From: Parasporobacterium sp.
GTDB taxonomy: Bacteria; Bacillota; Clostridia; Lachnospirales; Lachnospiraceae
Direction of reading: 5' to 3'
DNA: 64,000 nt
NCBI GenBank assembly: GCA_017510065.1
Contig: JAFWOB010000114.1
Coordinates: forward strand, 1 to 64,000
Shown: piece by piece, positions 51,403 through 61,097 of the stretch
How positions within the stretch are numbered: the first letter of the stretch is position 1
How the letters are laid out: each line of letters opens with the position of its first letter
Position numbers and translations under genes: made by a program
Notes under the pieces: model-generated
Database searches by the model: none
What the model saw: the letters and a program-made list of their open reading frames with translations, nothing else
What the model was told of the DNA's origin: nothing

Positions 51403-52581
51403 ATGGATCGTTTTATACCGCTTTCGATCCCGAATTTTGAGGGGAATGAAAAAAAATATGTGAATGATGCCCTGGATCAGGGATGGGTCTCCACAGGCGG
51501 GGCCTATATTACAAAGCTGGAGCAGGAACTGGCGAAGTTTCTCCATACGGACAATGTGGCTGCCTGCCAGAGCGGAACGTCTGCTCTGCATTTAAGCCTC
51601 GTGGAAGCTGGCGTAAAACCGGGTGACGTCGTGCTTGTGCCGCCGCTTACCTTTATTGCTGCCGTTAACCCCGTCAGATATCAGTTTGCTACGCCTGTGT
51701 TTATAGACTGTGATGACAGCTTCTGTATGGATCCGCAAAAGTTAAGATCATTCTGTGAACAGGAATGCGTATGGGACGGTACAGTTCTCAAACACAGGGA
51801 ACGTCCTGTCAAAGCTGTTGTGGTGGTTCATGTATTTGGAAACATGGCAGACATGGAAGCGATCATGGATCTGGCAGAACGGTATCATCTGAAGGTGATC
51901 GAAGACGCAACAGAGGCGCTCGGAACGAAATATACCGATGGAAAACTGAAAGGGAAATACGCCGGCACCATTGGCCATTTCGGAGCTTTCAGCTTTAATG
52001 GCAATAAGATCATTACGACCGGTGGCGGCGGGGCAGTGACTGCTAATGATCCGGCAGTTGTTGACCATATCCGGTATTTGTCAACACAGGCGAAAAATGA
52101 TCCGCATTATTATATTCATGATGAAATAGGGTATAACTATAGGATGACCAATCTTCAGGCCGCCCTGGGGGTGGCACAGATGGAGGAGCTGCCTGCGTTC
52201 ATCAGACGGAAACAGGAAAACTTTGAACGATATCAGGAAGCATTTGCAGGATTTGAACTGGCCGAACTGATGTCCTTCCGGGATGGTACGGATTCCAATA
52301 AGTGGTTCTACAGTCTCAGAATCGACCGCCGCAGGATCAGCGCTTCCATGCGGGAGATCATTACGGCGTTGGAGAAGAAAGGGATCCAGACCCGGGCGAT
52401 CTGGGGACTGATCAATGTGCAGAGGCCATACGAAAACGAGGAAACTTATCAACTGGAGAAAGCGCCGTATTACGCCGAGCGTATCCTGAATATCCCCTGC
52501 AGTACGCAGATTACCGAAGAAGAGATCAGATATGTGGCAGATGAGATAAAACAGCTTTTGGAGGCACTCGCAAATGGATGA
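51403..52581 (+). CDS. legC: LegC-type PLP aminotransferase (DegT/DnrJ/EryC1 family)
   Basis: 392 residues. The internal aldimine lysine is in AFSFNGNKIITTGGGG, and SGTSALHLSLVEAG, VHVFGNMADM and VIEDATEALGTKY are standard for the family. The opening IPLSIPNFEGNEKKYVNDAL is specific to the LegC group. It adds an amino group to the C4-keto sugar made by the upstream dehydratase. It follows by 27 bp with GGAACG upstream and overlaps the next gene by 8 nt. Confidence 0.9.
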   Translation: MDRFIPLSIPNFEGNEKKYVNDALDQGWVSTGGAYITKLEQELAKFLHTDNVAACQSGTSALHLSLVEAGVKPGDVVLVPPLTFIAAVNPVRYQFATPVFIDCDDSFCMDPQKLRSFCEQECVWDGTVLKHRERPVKAVVVVHVFGNMADMEAIMDLAERYHLKVIEDATEALGTKYTDGKLKGKYAGTIGHFGAFSFNGNKIITTGGGGAVTANDPAVVDHIRYLSTQAKNDPHYYIHDEIGYNYRMTNLQAALGVAQMEELPAFIRRKQENFERYQEAFAGFELAELMSFRDGTDSNKWFYSLRIDRRRISASMREIITALEKKGIQTRAIWGLINVQRPYENEETYQLEKAPYYAERILNIPCSTQITEEEIRYVADEIKQLLEALANG

Positions 52582-53623
52582 TAATAAGATCAGCAATCTG
52601 ACCGGAAAGCAGACCCTGACGGTTGTGGAAGCCATGCAGAAGATTGACAGAAACACCTGCGGGATCCTGTTTCTGGTTGATGATGAAGAAAAGCTGACCG
52701 GCTGTATTACAGATGGGGATATCAGACGTTTTCTACTGTCGGGAGGAAATATGTCCGCCCCGGCACTTGACGCTGCCAATAAACATCCGAAAGTCGCCAA
52801 AAATGAAACGGAGGCAAAAGCTCTTTTTCACAAAAAGAATTTCATCATTATCCCCATCGTTGATGAGGAGAATAAAGTCATTGCCTTCTATGGCGGCGAG
52901 GGACGGGAACTTAGGAAGAGAAATGCCCTGAATATTCCGGTTGTGATCAATGCCGGAGGGAAAGGTACCAGATTGGATCCTTTTACAAGGGTCCTTCCAA
53001 AACCCTTGATCCCGGTAGGTGATCTTCCCATCATAGAACACATCATGAAAGAGTATCAGTCGTACAGCTGTGATGAGTTCCATATTATTGTAAATTATAA
53101 AAAGGACCTGATGAAAGCATATTTTGCCGACAATGAGGAGCATTATAATATTACATGGTACGACGAAGAAAAACCTCTGGGTACCGGCGGAGGATTAACC
53201 CTTTTACGGGGAAAACTTGACGGTACTTTTTTCTTCGCGAATTGTGATGCGCTGCTGACGGCCAATTATGAAAGTATGCTGTCATTCCATAAAGAGAACG
53301 GCAACGTGATAACCATGATCTGTGCCTACAGGACCCTGGATATCCCCTATGGCGTGGTGGATATGGGAACGAACGGAGCAATCACGGGAATGAGGGAAAA
53401 GCCTTCGGTATCCTTCCTGACCAATACCGGTATTTATATTGTGGAACCGCAAGTTATTGATGATATGCAGGATGGTGTTTCCATCGGATTCCCCGACATC
53501 GTCGCTATGGAAAAGAACAAAGGGAGAAAAGTAGCGGCTTATCCGGTAAGCGAGAATGATTGGATGGACATGGGCCAGCTTCCGGAATTGGAAAAAATGA
53601 GAAAAAAATTATATGGAGAATGA
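52574..53623 (+). CDS. ptmE: CBS-domain nucleotidyltransferase (PtmE-like)
   Basis: 349 residues: a CBS pair (about 1-120; GILFLVDDEEKLTGCITDGD) followed by a sugar-phosphate nucleotidyltransferase (about 122-349) with the signature NAGGKGTRLDPFTRVLPKPL and FANCDALLTANYESML. Campylobacter PtmE, with the same layout, makes GDP-glucosamine from the sugar-1-phosphate and so commits the legionaminic route to GDP sugars. It overlaps legC by 8 nt. Its presence suggests that the pathway here runs on GDP rather than UDP sugars, which would distinguish legionaminic from pseudaminic acid. Confidence 0.85.
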   Translation: MDDNKISNLTGKQTLTVVEAMQKIDRNTCGILFLVDDEEKLTGCITDGDIRRFLLSGGNMSAPALDAANKHPKVAKNETEAKALFHKKNFIIIPIVDEENKVIAFYGGEGRELRKRNALNIPVVINAGGKGTRLDPFTRVLPKPLIPVGDLPIIEHIMKEYQSYSCDEFHIIVNYKKDLMKAYFADNEEHYNITWYDEEKPLGTGGGLTLLRGKLDGTFFFANCDALLTANYESMLSFHKENGNVITMICAYRTLDIPYGVVDMGTNGAITGMREKPSVSFLTNTGIYIVEPQVIDDMQDGVSIGFPDIVAMEKNKGRKVAAYPVSENDWMDMGQLPELEKMRKKLYGE

Positions 53624-53632
53624 GAATTCATT

Positions 53633-54274
53633 ATGCTGAAAGATATTGTGATCCTGGGTACCGGAGGCGTGGCGGAAGGTATTATCTGGGTAATCGAGAT
53701 GATCAATTCGATCGAAGAAACGTGGAATATACTGGGATATATAGATAACGAGAAAGAAAGCCACAGCATGATATGCGGATACCCGGTTATCGGAAATGAT
53801 GACTGGCTGCTTCAGTATGACAAACCCATATATGCTGCCTGTGCCATAGGTTTTCCGGGGATCAGAAAAAAAGTGATCAAAAAGTTCCGATCCAAAGACA
53901 ATATCATATTTCCTCAGCTGATCTCTCCGAAAGCAGTAATCTCGGATCGGGCGGAAATCGGCGAGGGATGCGTCATCTATCCGGGAACGATCCTTGCTCC
54001 CAATGTGAAAGTGAACGATCATGTCCTGATCAACTATAATTGTACTTTCGGACATGATGTCGAAATAGGTTCCTACACCTGTATCAATCCTGCTGCAAAT
54101 GTATCAGGCTGTGTCTCGATCGGGAACGCCTGTTTGATCGGATCCAATTCTTCCATAAAACAGCAGCTGGTCATCGGAGATAATAGTACGGTCGGATTAG
54201 GCGCAGTGGTTTTGTCGTCTGTAGACAGTAATACCACTGTGGTAGGAAATCCTGCAAGAGTTTTAAAAAAATAA
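53633..54274 (+). CDS. NeuD/PglD-type acetyltransferase (probable LegH)
   Basis: 213 residues: an N-terminal Rossmann-like PglB-type domain (VILGTGGVAEGIIWVIEMIN) and a C-terminal left-handed beta helix of hexapeptide repeats (AEIGEGCVIYPGTILAPNVK, NYNCTFGHDVEIGSYTCINP). The catalytic His is in FGHDVEIG. Such enzymes acetylate the C4 amino group of the UDP/GDP-sugar made by LegC. The ribosome binding site is weak (GAGAATGAG). It sits third after the dehydratase and aminotransferase, in the place of LegH. Confidence 0.82.
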   Translation: MLKDIVILGTGGVAEGIIWVIEMINSIEETWNILGYIDNEKESHSMICGYPVIGNDDWLLQYDKPIYAACAIGFPGIRKKVIKKFRSKDNIIFPQLISPKAVISDRAEIGEGCVIYPGTILAPNVKVNDHVLINYNCTFGHDVEIGSYTCINPAANVSGCVSIGNACLIGSNSSIKQQLVIGDNSTVGLGAVVLSSVDSNTTVVGNPARVLKK

Positions 54275-54313
54275 TGAATTGAAGTGATTATTACAGAAAG
54301 ACTGGAAAAAAGG

Positions 54314-55312
54314 ATGAAAAAAATACTTATCATTGCAGAAGCCGGTGTAAATCATAACGGAAAACTTGATATGGCACTGGAAATGGTCCGGGTTGCCGCT
54401 GAGGCAGGAGCAGATATCATAAAGTTTCAGACATCAAATCCCGGATTGGTGTATTCCAAAAATGCATTTAAGGCTGATTATCAGAAGGAAAATACGGATA
54501 AAAATGAAAGCGCCATCGAGATGTCCAGAGGGTTTCATCTCGAATATGATGATTTCAGGATCATTAAACAAAAATGTGAAGAGACAGGAATCTGCTTTTT
54601 ATCAACGCCGTTTGATCTGGACAGTATAGCTTTTCTGGATTCTATCGACATCCCGTTCTGGAAGATCCCTTCAGGGGAGATCACAAACTATCCTTATCTG
54701 GTGAAGATTGCGAAAACCGGTAAGGATATCGTTCTTTCCACCGGCATGAGCACGTTGGAAGAGATACATGACGCTGTCGATGTACTGAACGAAAACGGCG
54801 CCGGTAAGATCACGATCATGCACTGTACTACACAGTACCCTGCACCTTATGAAGAAGTCAATTTAAGGGCGATCGATTTCCTGAGGGATGAATTCGGATA
54901 CGATATCGGATATTCGGATCATACGAAAGGGATCGAGGTTTCCCTGGCTGCAGCAGCCAGGGGGGCCGCCGTGATCGAAAAGCATTTTACACTGGACAGA
55001 AACCTGCCCGGACCGGACCATAAGGCAAGTCTGGAACCGCAGGAATTAAAAGCGCTGGTAGATGGAATCAGACATATCGAATCTGCGTTGGGAACATATG
55101 GCAAAAATCCCAGTCCATCAGAACTCAAAAATAAAGACGTTGCGAGGAAAAGCCTTGTAGCGGCTCAAAAGATCCGGAAAGGGGAACTGTTTACGGAACA
55201 GAATCTTACCACAAAAAGACCGGGAACAGGGCTGTCTCCCATGTTATGGAACACAGTGATCGGACAGATTTCACCGAGAGATTTTGAAGAGGATGATTTG
55301 ATAGAATTATGA
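54314..55312 (+). CDS. legI: NeuB-family nonulosonic acid synthase (LegI-like)
   Basis: 332 residues from ATG 54314 (AAAAAAGG just upstream; the frame extends to a GTG at 54284). The barrel shows IIAEAGVNHNGKLDMALEMV, ADIIKFQTSNP, ISTPFD-type FLSTPFDLDSIAFL and IGYSDHTKGIEVSLAAAARG, and the C-terminal SAF antifreeze-like domain follows (KSLVAAQKIRKGELFT, LTTKRPGTGLSP). It condenses a 2,4-diacetamido hexose with phosphoenolpyruvate to form the nine-carbon acid. It overlaps legG by 4 nt. Confidence 0.92.
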   Translation: MKKILIIAEAGVNHNGKLDMALEMVRVAAEAGADIIKFQTSNPGLVYSKNAFKADYQKENTDKNESAIEMSRGFHLEYDDFRIIKQKCEETGICFLSTPFDLDSIAFLDSIDIPFWKIPSGEITNYPYLVKIAKTGKDIVLSTGMSTLEEIHDAVDVLNENGAGKITIMHCTTQYPAPYEEVNLRAIDFLRDEFGYDIGYSDHTKGIEVSLAAAARGAAVIEKHFTLDRNLPGPDHKASLEPQELKALVDGIRHIESALGTYGKNPSPSELKNKDVARKSLVAAQKIRKGELFTEQNLTTKRPGTGLSPMLWNTVIGQISPRDFEEDDLIEL

Positions 55313-56460
55313 AATTAGCAATTGTTACAGCAACCAGAGCCGAATATGGCCTGTTAACCCCGCTTATCAAGCTGGCAGTGGATGATCCGGACATTGATCT
55401 GGATCTCATTGTAACGGGAACGCATTTAGCAGAAAAACACGGTCATACCATAGATTTTATTCTGCAGGATGGATTTCCGATCAAACATGAGATTCCGATC
55501 CTGGAAGAAGGAAATGATCCATACGATATTTCCATGACGATGGCAAATGCCATCTCCCGTTTCGCAGCCTGTTTTCGGGATGACCGTCCGGATGCCGTTG
55601 TCCTGCTGGGTGACAGAACCGAAATGCTTGCCATCGCATGTGCTGCTATGAATGAGAGAATTCCGATCGTGCATCTGATGGGGGGTTCTGTTACGGAAGG
55701 TGCCGTGGATGAGTGTGTGCGGCATGCTTTAACGAAAATGAGTTATCTGCATTTTACGAGCACCGAAGTGTACAGACGCAGGGTCATACAGCTGGGCGAG
55801 TCTCCGGACAGAGTCTTTTTCTCAGGGGCTTTAAGTTCGGACAATGTCCTGAATGTTCCGCTTTACGGCGAGGAGGAGATCCGCACCATGCTTGGGATAC
55901 CGGAAGGGATCCCTTATATTGTAGCAACGTTTCATCCTGTGACCCTTGAAAATTCCGCAGAAGAACAGATCGAGGAACTGCTTCATGCCATTACAGAAAG
56001 AAACGGATTTTATTATCTGTTTACCATGGCGAACGCGGACACAGGAGGTGATCTGATCAATCAAAGGATCAGACAGTATTCGGATTGCTGTAAAAATGTC
56101 ATGCTGGTATCCAATCTGGGGATGAAAAAATACCTGAGTGCTGTGAAACATGCGGCAATGGTTCTGGGCAATTCTTCCAGCGGTCTTATGGAGGCTCCTG
56201 TTCTGGGCACTCCGACGGTTAATATTGGTGACAGGCAGAAGGGGAGGATTATGGCGGAATCTGTCGTTAACTGCCTTCCTTACTGTGACGAGATCGTTTC
56301 GGCAATGGACAAGGCGCTTAAGATCCCTCGCAAGCCTTCGCTGCTGTTTGGAAACGGACATGCAGCCGAGACGATTCTTACAACCATTAAAAAGTTTTTC
56401 TGCTCCGGCCAGATTGACCTGAAAAAGAAATTTTATGATATAGATCTGAGGTTACAATGA
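55309..56460 (+). CDS. legG: hydrolysing nucleotide-sugar 2-epimerase (NeuC/LegG-like)
   Basis: 383 residues of the UDP-GlcNAc 2-epimerase fold. VTATRAEYGLLTPLIKLA, VTGTHLAEKHG, VVLLGDRTEMLAIACAAM and GNSSSGLMEAPVLGTPTVNI are typical of NeuC-type enzymes that invert C2 and hydrolyse the nucleotide, releasing the free sugar that LegI needs. It overlaps legI at its start and legF at its end by 4 nt each, so the three final steps are translated as a coupled set. Confidence 0.92.
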   Translation: MKLAIVTATRAEYGLLTPLIKLAVDDPDIDLDLIVTGTHLAEKHGHTIDFILQDGFPIKHEIPILEEGNDPYDISMTMANAISRFAACFRDDRPDAVVLLGDRTEMLAIACAAMNERIPIVHLMGGSVTEGAVDECVRHALTKMSYLHFTSTEVYRRRVIQLGESPDRVFFSGALSSDNVLNVPLYGEEEIRTMLGIPEGIPYIVATFHPVTLENSAEEQIEELLHAITERNGFYYLFTMANADTGGDLINQRIRQYSDCCKNVMLVSNLGMKKYLSAVKHAAMVLGNSSSGLMEAPVLGTPTVNIGDRQKGRIMAESVVNCLPYCDEIVSAMDKALKIPRKPSLLFGNGHAAETILTTIKKFFCSGQIDLKKKFYDIDLRLQ

Positions 56461-57155
56461 TGAAAAATATAGCGATCATTCCTGCCAGAAGCGGTTCCAA
56501 GGGTGTTCCGGATAAAAATATCAGGGATCTGTGCGGGAAACCCTTGATGGCATATGCAATTGAAGCTGCCAGAGATTCCGGCATGTTCGAAGAGATCATG
56601 GTTTCCACCGATTCCGAACATTACGCGGCAATCGCAAAAGAATACGGTGCACAGGTTCCTTTTTTAAGAAGCGAAGCAACTTCAAGTGACACCGCTTCTT
56701 CCTGGGATATGGTAGAAGAAGTGTTAAACGGATACCGAAGCCTGGGACGTGAATTTGATACCTTTTGTCTTCTTCAGCCGACTTCTCCCCTGCGTTCCGC
56801 TGAGGATATAAAGAAGGCATATCAGCTGTACTATGACAGGGCTGAGTTTGCAGTCGTATCGGTATGCGAAGCAGAGCACTCTCCGCTTTGGGCAGGACAT
56901 CTTCCCGAGGATGGAGAATTCATTGATTTTGTGAACAGAAACCGGCCTTCAAGGCGGCAGGCAGGAAAAAAGTTCTACAGGCTCAATGGTGCAATCTACA
57001 TTGCCAATATTAACCGGTTTGAACAGGACCGGTTCCTGTATCAGAAAGGAAGCTATGCCTATATCATGGATCAGGAGAGCAGTGTCGATATCGATTCGGA
57101 GCTGGATTTTAAATTTGCTGCATTTTTAATGCAGGAAGGATCAGGATTGAACTGA
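56457..57155 (+). CDS. legF: CMP-nonulosonic acid cytidylyltransferase (NeuA/LegF-like)
   Basis: 232 residues with the cytidylyltransferase P-loop IIPARSGSKGVPDKNIRDL, VSTDSEHYAAIAKEYGAQV, LLQPTSPLRSAEDI and the DxD-type DQESSVDIDSELDF. It activates the finished acid with CTP to the CMP sugar used by transferases. Start is ATG 56457 or the adjacent 56460. The terminator stem begins inside its last codons (57136), ending the operon. No transferase or polymerase for the sugar is in the window; it may decorate flagellin or capsule encoded elsewhere. Confidence 0.92.
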   Translation: MMKNIAIIPARSGSKGVPDKNIRDLCGKPLMAYAIEAARDSGMFEEIMVSTDSEHYAAIAKEYGAQVPFLRSEATSSDTASSWDMVEEVLNGYRSLGREFDTFCLLQPTSPLRSAEDIKKAYQLYYDRAEFAVVSVCEAEHSPLWAGHLPEDGEFIDFVNRNRPSRRQAGKKFYRLNGAIYIANINRFEQDRFLYQKGSYAYIMDQESSVDIDSELDFKFAAFLMQEGSGLN

Positions 57156-57164
57156 TCCTTTTTT
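57136..57164 (+). terminator. intrinsic terminator ending the nonulosonic acid operon
   Basis: AAGGATCAG (57136-57144) pairs with CTGATCCTT (57152-57160), loop GATTGAA, then T to 57164. The left arm is within the coding end of the last gene. Confidence 0.88.
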
Positions 57165-57223
57165 AATCTGATTTAAGTTTCATGATCTAACATTAGCCTC
57201 AGAAACAACAGGAGGTTAATGAA

Positions 57224-58246
57224 ATGAAAAAGTTTCTAGTAATGATCATGGCACTTATCGTATCGTTCTGTATGGCTATTCCTGCAGCGGCAGAGGAGCC
57301 GGCAGCAGACAGTCAGGGACAGGAATCAGCCGGGGAATCGGCAGGAGAATCCGCAGAAGGTGAAAGCCAGGGCGAACATGGCGGACCTCGCGGTGACAGC
57401 AACGGAGGATCCGGCGGAATGCAGAATGATGAAACGGTCCAGGCCGCACTCGACGAAGTGGCAGGAACATTCATCCAGGAGACATTTACAGACCCCGATA
57501 CAGGAGTTGAGTTGGAATACAGCCTTTTTATCCCTGTTGAGTACTCAGAAGACCAGAGCTATCCGATGATCATGTTCATTCCGGATGCGACAGGATCAGG
57601 AAAAAGCGCAGAAGATATTGTAAGCAGCTATTACGGCGCTGCAGTATGGGCAACGGAAGAAGAACAGGCAAAACATCCGTCCTTTGTATTTGTTCCTGCT
57701 TTTACGGAAACCGTTGTAGATGACAACTGGAATACTTCTGATCAGATCGAGACAGCAGTCAAAGCAATCCGGTATCTGACAGAGACTTACAGCATCGATA
57801 CAGACAGGTTATATACAACGGGCCAGTCCATGGGATGTATGACATCGCTGTATCTGAACAGCAGATATCCGGACCTTTTTGCAGCTTCCATGTATGTATC
57901 GGGACAATGGGATATTTCTGTTCTTGGGAATATGACAGACCAGACGTTCTTTTATATCACTTCTGCAGGCGATAACAAAGCATCCGGCGGGCAGAGTGAG
58001 GTTATGGCAATGTTCGAGGAAGCAGGTGTATCATACACCTACGGAGAGTGGAATTGTCAGGAAGAGAACCAGTCAGAACTGGTCAGCGAGCTGATCGCGG
58101 AAGGACTCCCCGCCAATATGGTCCGGTTTGAAGCGCAATATACAGATGAGTCCGGAAACGAACAGACGCTCGGACATATGCAGTCTTTCAATTATGGATA
58201 TAAACTGGAAGCCGTCAGGGACTGGCTGTTTGCACAGTCAAAATAA
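57224..58246 (+). CDS. secreted alpha/beta hydrolase (esterase/depolymerase-like)
   Basis: 340 residues. A signal peptide (MALIVSFCMAIPAAAEE) is followed by a low-complexity Gly/Glu/Ser linker (about 26-68) and an alpha/beta hydrolase domain of the PHB-depolymerase/feruloyl-esterase sort: MIMFIPDATGSGKSAEDI, the nucleophile elbow GQSMGCMTSLY, and GHMQSFNYGYKLEAVRDW with the probable catalytic His. It would act outside the cell on an ester, possibly of a plant or mucus polymer. A perfect AGGAGGT lies upstream. It is convergent with the ABC operon (16 bp gap). The linker shows short GESAGESAEGES repeats and may tether the enzyme to the wall. Confidence 0.85.
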   Translation: MKKFLVMIMALIVSFCMAIPAAAEEPAADSQGQESAGESAGESAEGESQGEHGGPRGDSNGGSGGMQNDETVQAALDEVAGTFIQETFTDPDTGVELEYSLFIPVEYSEDQSYPMIMFIPDATGSGKSAEDIVSSYYGAAVWATEEEQAKHPSFVFVPAFTETVVDDNWNTSDQIETAVKAIRYLTETYSIDTDRLYTTGQSMGCMTSLYLNSRYPDLFAASMYVSGQWDISVLGNMTDQTFFYITSAGDNKASGGQSEVMAMFEEAGVSYTYGEWNCQEENQSELVSELIAEGLPANMVRFEAQYTDESGNEQTLGHMQSFNYGYKLEAVRDWLFAQSK

Positions 58247-58262
58247 AGGTACCTGAGCAGCT

Positions 58263-59339
58263 TTACAGGATATGGATGCTGTTTTCATCGAAGACTACAA
58301 ACGCTTTGTCTCCAACCTCATAGATTTTTTTATTCTTAGGATTGAAGACAGAGATCTTGATCACCGTGTCGCCGACCAGTACATGATAATTCTGGTAGCT
58401 TCCCATGAAACAGCTTAATATGACTTCACACGGGAGCTGTCCTGCATCGGCCAGGACAGCTCCTTCCGGCCTGAGAACTACCGTGCAGTCATCTCCTGTG
58501 AAAGAATACCCGTTATCGGGGATCTCCACGATATTATTGTCAATATTGATGAGATATTTATCGCCGGTTTTTCCGGCAACATGCCCTTTCAGGAAATTGG
58601 CTTCCCCGATAAAGTCTGCCACGAATTCGTTAACAGGCTGATAATAGATTTCCTGAGGCGTTCCTACCTGTGCCTTGACGCCTTTTTCCATAATGATGAT
58701 CTGATCAGAGATCGCCATGGCTTCGCTCTGGTCATGGGTTACATAGATGGCCGTAATACCGGCTTCCTGCTGGATCCTCCTGATCTCGGTACGCATAGAG
58801 ACTCTGAGTTTTGCATCCAGGTTGGACAAGGGTTCGTCAAACAGCAGAACGCCCGGTTCCAGAACCAATGCCCTGGCAAGAGCAACTCTTTGCTGCTGAC
58901 CGCCCGATAACTGGTTGGTCATCCTGGCTTCGCTGCCTTCCAACCCTACCAGGGCGAGAATATCGGTTACTTTCCTGCGGATGGTTTCCTTGTCCAGTTT
59001 GCGCAGCTTTAAGCCGTAAGCGATATTGTCATATACATTATAGTGGGGAAGAAGGGCATAGCTTTGGAACACCATCGCCGTATCACGTTTGTTTGGAGTG
59101 ATGGCATTGATGGCTTCGTCTCCCAGATAGATTTCCCCTTCATCCGGACTTTCAAAACCGGCTATCATACGAAGAATGGTGGTCTTGCCGCATCCGGAGG
59201 GACCAAGCAGGGTTACAAAACTGCCCGGTTCTATATCCAGGGACACATCATGCACCGCATAAAAATCTTTCCGGGTTTTGGGATCTTTGTAAATTTTTGA
59301 TACATGTTCCAGACGAACTCCCTTTTTTTCTTTTGCCAT
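58263..59339 (-). CDS. ABC transporter ATP-binding protein (FbpC/PotA-like)
   Basis: 358 residues from ATG 59339 (GGAGA 8 bp upstream; a 59351 ATG lies over that site). Walker A GPSGCGKTTILRMIAG, signature LSGGQQQRVALARAL, Walker B VLLFDEPLSNLDAK and the C-terminal TOBE-type regulatory domain are complete. It energises the fused permease encoded next on the minus strand, with which it overlaps in transcription order (SBP, permease, ATPase). Substrate class is set by the partners: Fe3+ or a related small anion. Confidence 0.93.
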   Translation of the reverse strand: MAKEKKGVRLEHVSKIYKDPKTRKDFYAVHDVSLDIEPGSFVTLLGPSGCGKTTILRMIAGFESPDEGEIYLGDEAINAITPNKRDTAMVFQSYALLPHYNVYDNIAYGLKLRKLDKETIRRKVTDILALVGLEGSEARMTNQLSGGQQQRVALARALVLEPGVLLFDEPLSNLDAKLRVSMRTEIRRIQQEAGITAIYVTHDQSEAMAISDQIIIMEKGVKAQVGTPQEIYYQPVNEFVADFIGEANFLKGHVAGKTGDKYLINIDNNIVEIPDNGYSFTGDDCTVVLRPEGAVLADAGQLPCEVILSCFMGSYQNYHVLVGDTVIKISVFNPKNKKIYEVGDKAFVVFDENSIHIL

Positions 59340-59364
59340 TGTTGTCTCCATTCTATGATATCGG

Positions 59365-61074
59365 TTAATTGTTTACGATTTTCCTGCTGGTGCCGAAATG
59401 CCGGATGATAAAATTCATCAGGAGAACGGAACCGTAGGTGATAACGATCAGGATCGTTGCGAAAGCACATGCGATGCCGTAGGAGCCTTTTTCCGCAAAT
59501 TCATTGATCTGTACCGTGATCAAGAGGAACTGCGGAGTGACCAGCAGTATGATAGCACTGATGGCCGTGATGCTGCGGACGAAGGCTGTGACAAGACCGC
59601 TCAGGAAACTGTCCTTGATCAGCGGCAAAGTAACGCTGGTAAACACTTTCAGGCTTCCTGCGCCCATGTCATAAGCCGATTCTTCAATGCTTTTATCTAT
59701 CTGCCTTAGGGCAGAGATACCGCTCCTGGTTCCGGTGGGAAGGGAACGTACGATAAATACTATGACAAGGATCGCACCGGTTCCGTACAGTCCCTGCAGT
59801 ATCCCGGTTCTGAAGATTCCTCCCGCAAAACCCCGGATATATCCAACGCCGAGAACCGTTCCGGGCACGGCCATGGCCAGCATGGAAACGGCTTCAATAA
59901 ATCCTTTTGCCTTGAATTTCTTCTTTACGACCAGATACGAGATGATCATGGACAAAAGCGCGGTGATCGGGGCTGCGATCAGTGACAGGACAAAGGAGTC
60001 TTTAAATGCTTTAAGACCTTTGTAACGTACAAATACCTGCTCAAACCATCTGGTGGTCAGATGGAAATCATATCCCCATGTCCGGAATAATGCCCCGAAA
60101 GGAATACATACATACATCAGTATGACAAAGATCGCCAGAGCGGAGCACAGGATCGTCAATGGCCTGGTAACGCTCTTGTCCGTGATAAGCATTCTTTCAC
60201 GGGAAGCCTTTCCGGAAAGGGTGGCAGTGCTTTTTCGTTCCAGATAGTATTTCTGGACCACAAACATGACAAGGGTAATGAAGAGCAGCACCACCGCCAT
60301 GGCGGCCGCCCCGTTTTTGTCATAGGCGCCTGTGATCTGCAGATAGATAGTTGTTGCAAGGGTATCATAAGATCCGCCTATGATCATGGGGTTTGCAAAA
60401 TCTGCGATCGATTCGATAAAGGTTACCAGAAATGCATTTCCGATACCCGGAAGGATCAAAGGGAGTGTGACCGTCATAAAGACCTTCCATCTGGAAGCCC
60501 CCATATCCCGGGCAGCTTCTTCCAGAGAAGGGTCAATGTTTTTTAAAAGACCTCTGAACATCATGTAACAGACAGGAAAGAAGGTCAGCGTCTGAACGAT
60601 CGCGATACCCCAGAATCCATAAACACTGTTGTCATAGATGCCCAGAAGATATCTGGTAATGATCCCGGATTTTCCAAACAACATGATCAGGGAAAGAGAC
60701 AGAACAAAGGGAGGGGATACAACAGGCAGCATGGAAACCACTTTGAAAATGCCGCCCATAAACCTGGTCCTCAGTTTGACATATACTTCAACATAGGCAA
60801 ATAAAAGACCGATAAAAGAGGAAGCAATTCCAACCAGGAATCCTACTTTCAACGTATTGGTAATGGCAGTCTGGAAACTCTTCATCCCCAGGACCCGGCT
60901 GAATACGGAAAGTGAGATGCCGTCACCGGTGATCACACTGTCTACCAGAAGGATTGCCAGCGGATAGAGGATAAACAGAGTCAGAAAGGCAATTAAAACA
61001 ACGATGGTAGTCACCATAACGGGATCTGCCATGAATTTTTTTCGGTCCAGGGACGCACTTTGGCTTTTAGTCAT
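59365..61074 (-). CDS. ABC transporter permease, fused tandem domains (FbpB/iron-type)
   Basis: 569 residues, about twelve membrane helices in two homologous halves, as in FbpB/AfuB permeases of Fe3+ and related importers. Each half has an EAA loop: EEAARDMGASRWKVFMTVTL and ESAYDMGAGSLKVFTSVTL. Because both halves are in one chain, no second permease gene is needed. It lies 71 bp downstream of its binding-protein gene, past a strong hairpin, and 13-26 bp ahead of the ATPase gene. Confidence 0.92.
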   Translation of the reverse strand: MTKSQSASLDRKKFMADPVMVTTIVVLIAFLTLFILYPLAILLVDSVITGDGISLSVFSRVLGMKSFQTAITNTLKVGFLVGIASSFIGLLFAYVEVYVKLRTRFMGGIFKVVSMLPVVSPPFVLSLSLIMLFGKSGIITRYLLGIYDNSVYGFWGIAIVQTLTFFPVCYMMFRGLLKNIDPSLEEAARDMGASRWKVFMTVTLPLILPGIGNAFLVTFIESIADFANPMIIGGSYDTLATTIYLQITGAYDKNGAAAMAVVLLFITLVMFVVQKYYLERKSTATLSGKASRERMLITDKSVTRPLTILCSALAIFVILMYVCIPFGALFRTWGYDFHLTTRWFEQVFVRYKGLKAFKDSFVLSLIAAPITALLSMIISYLVVKKKFKAKGFIEAVSMLAMAVPGTVLGVGYIRGFAGGIFRTGILQGLYGTGAILVIVFIVRSLPTGTRSGISALRQIDKSIEESAYDMGAGSLKVFTSVTLPLIKDSFLSGLVTAFVRSITAISAIILLVTPQFLLITVQINEFAEKGSYGIACAFATILIVITYGSVLLMNFIIRHFGTSRKIVNN

Positions 61075-61097
61075 GATCGGGCTCCTGCTGTATTAGA

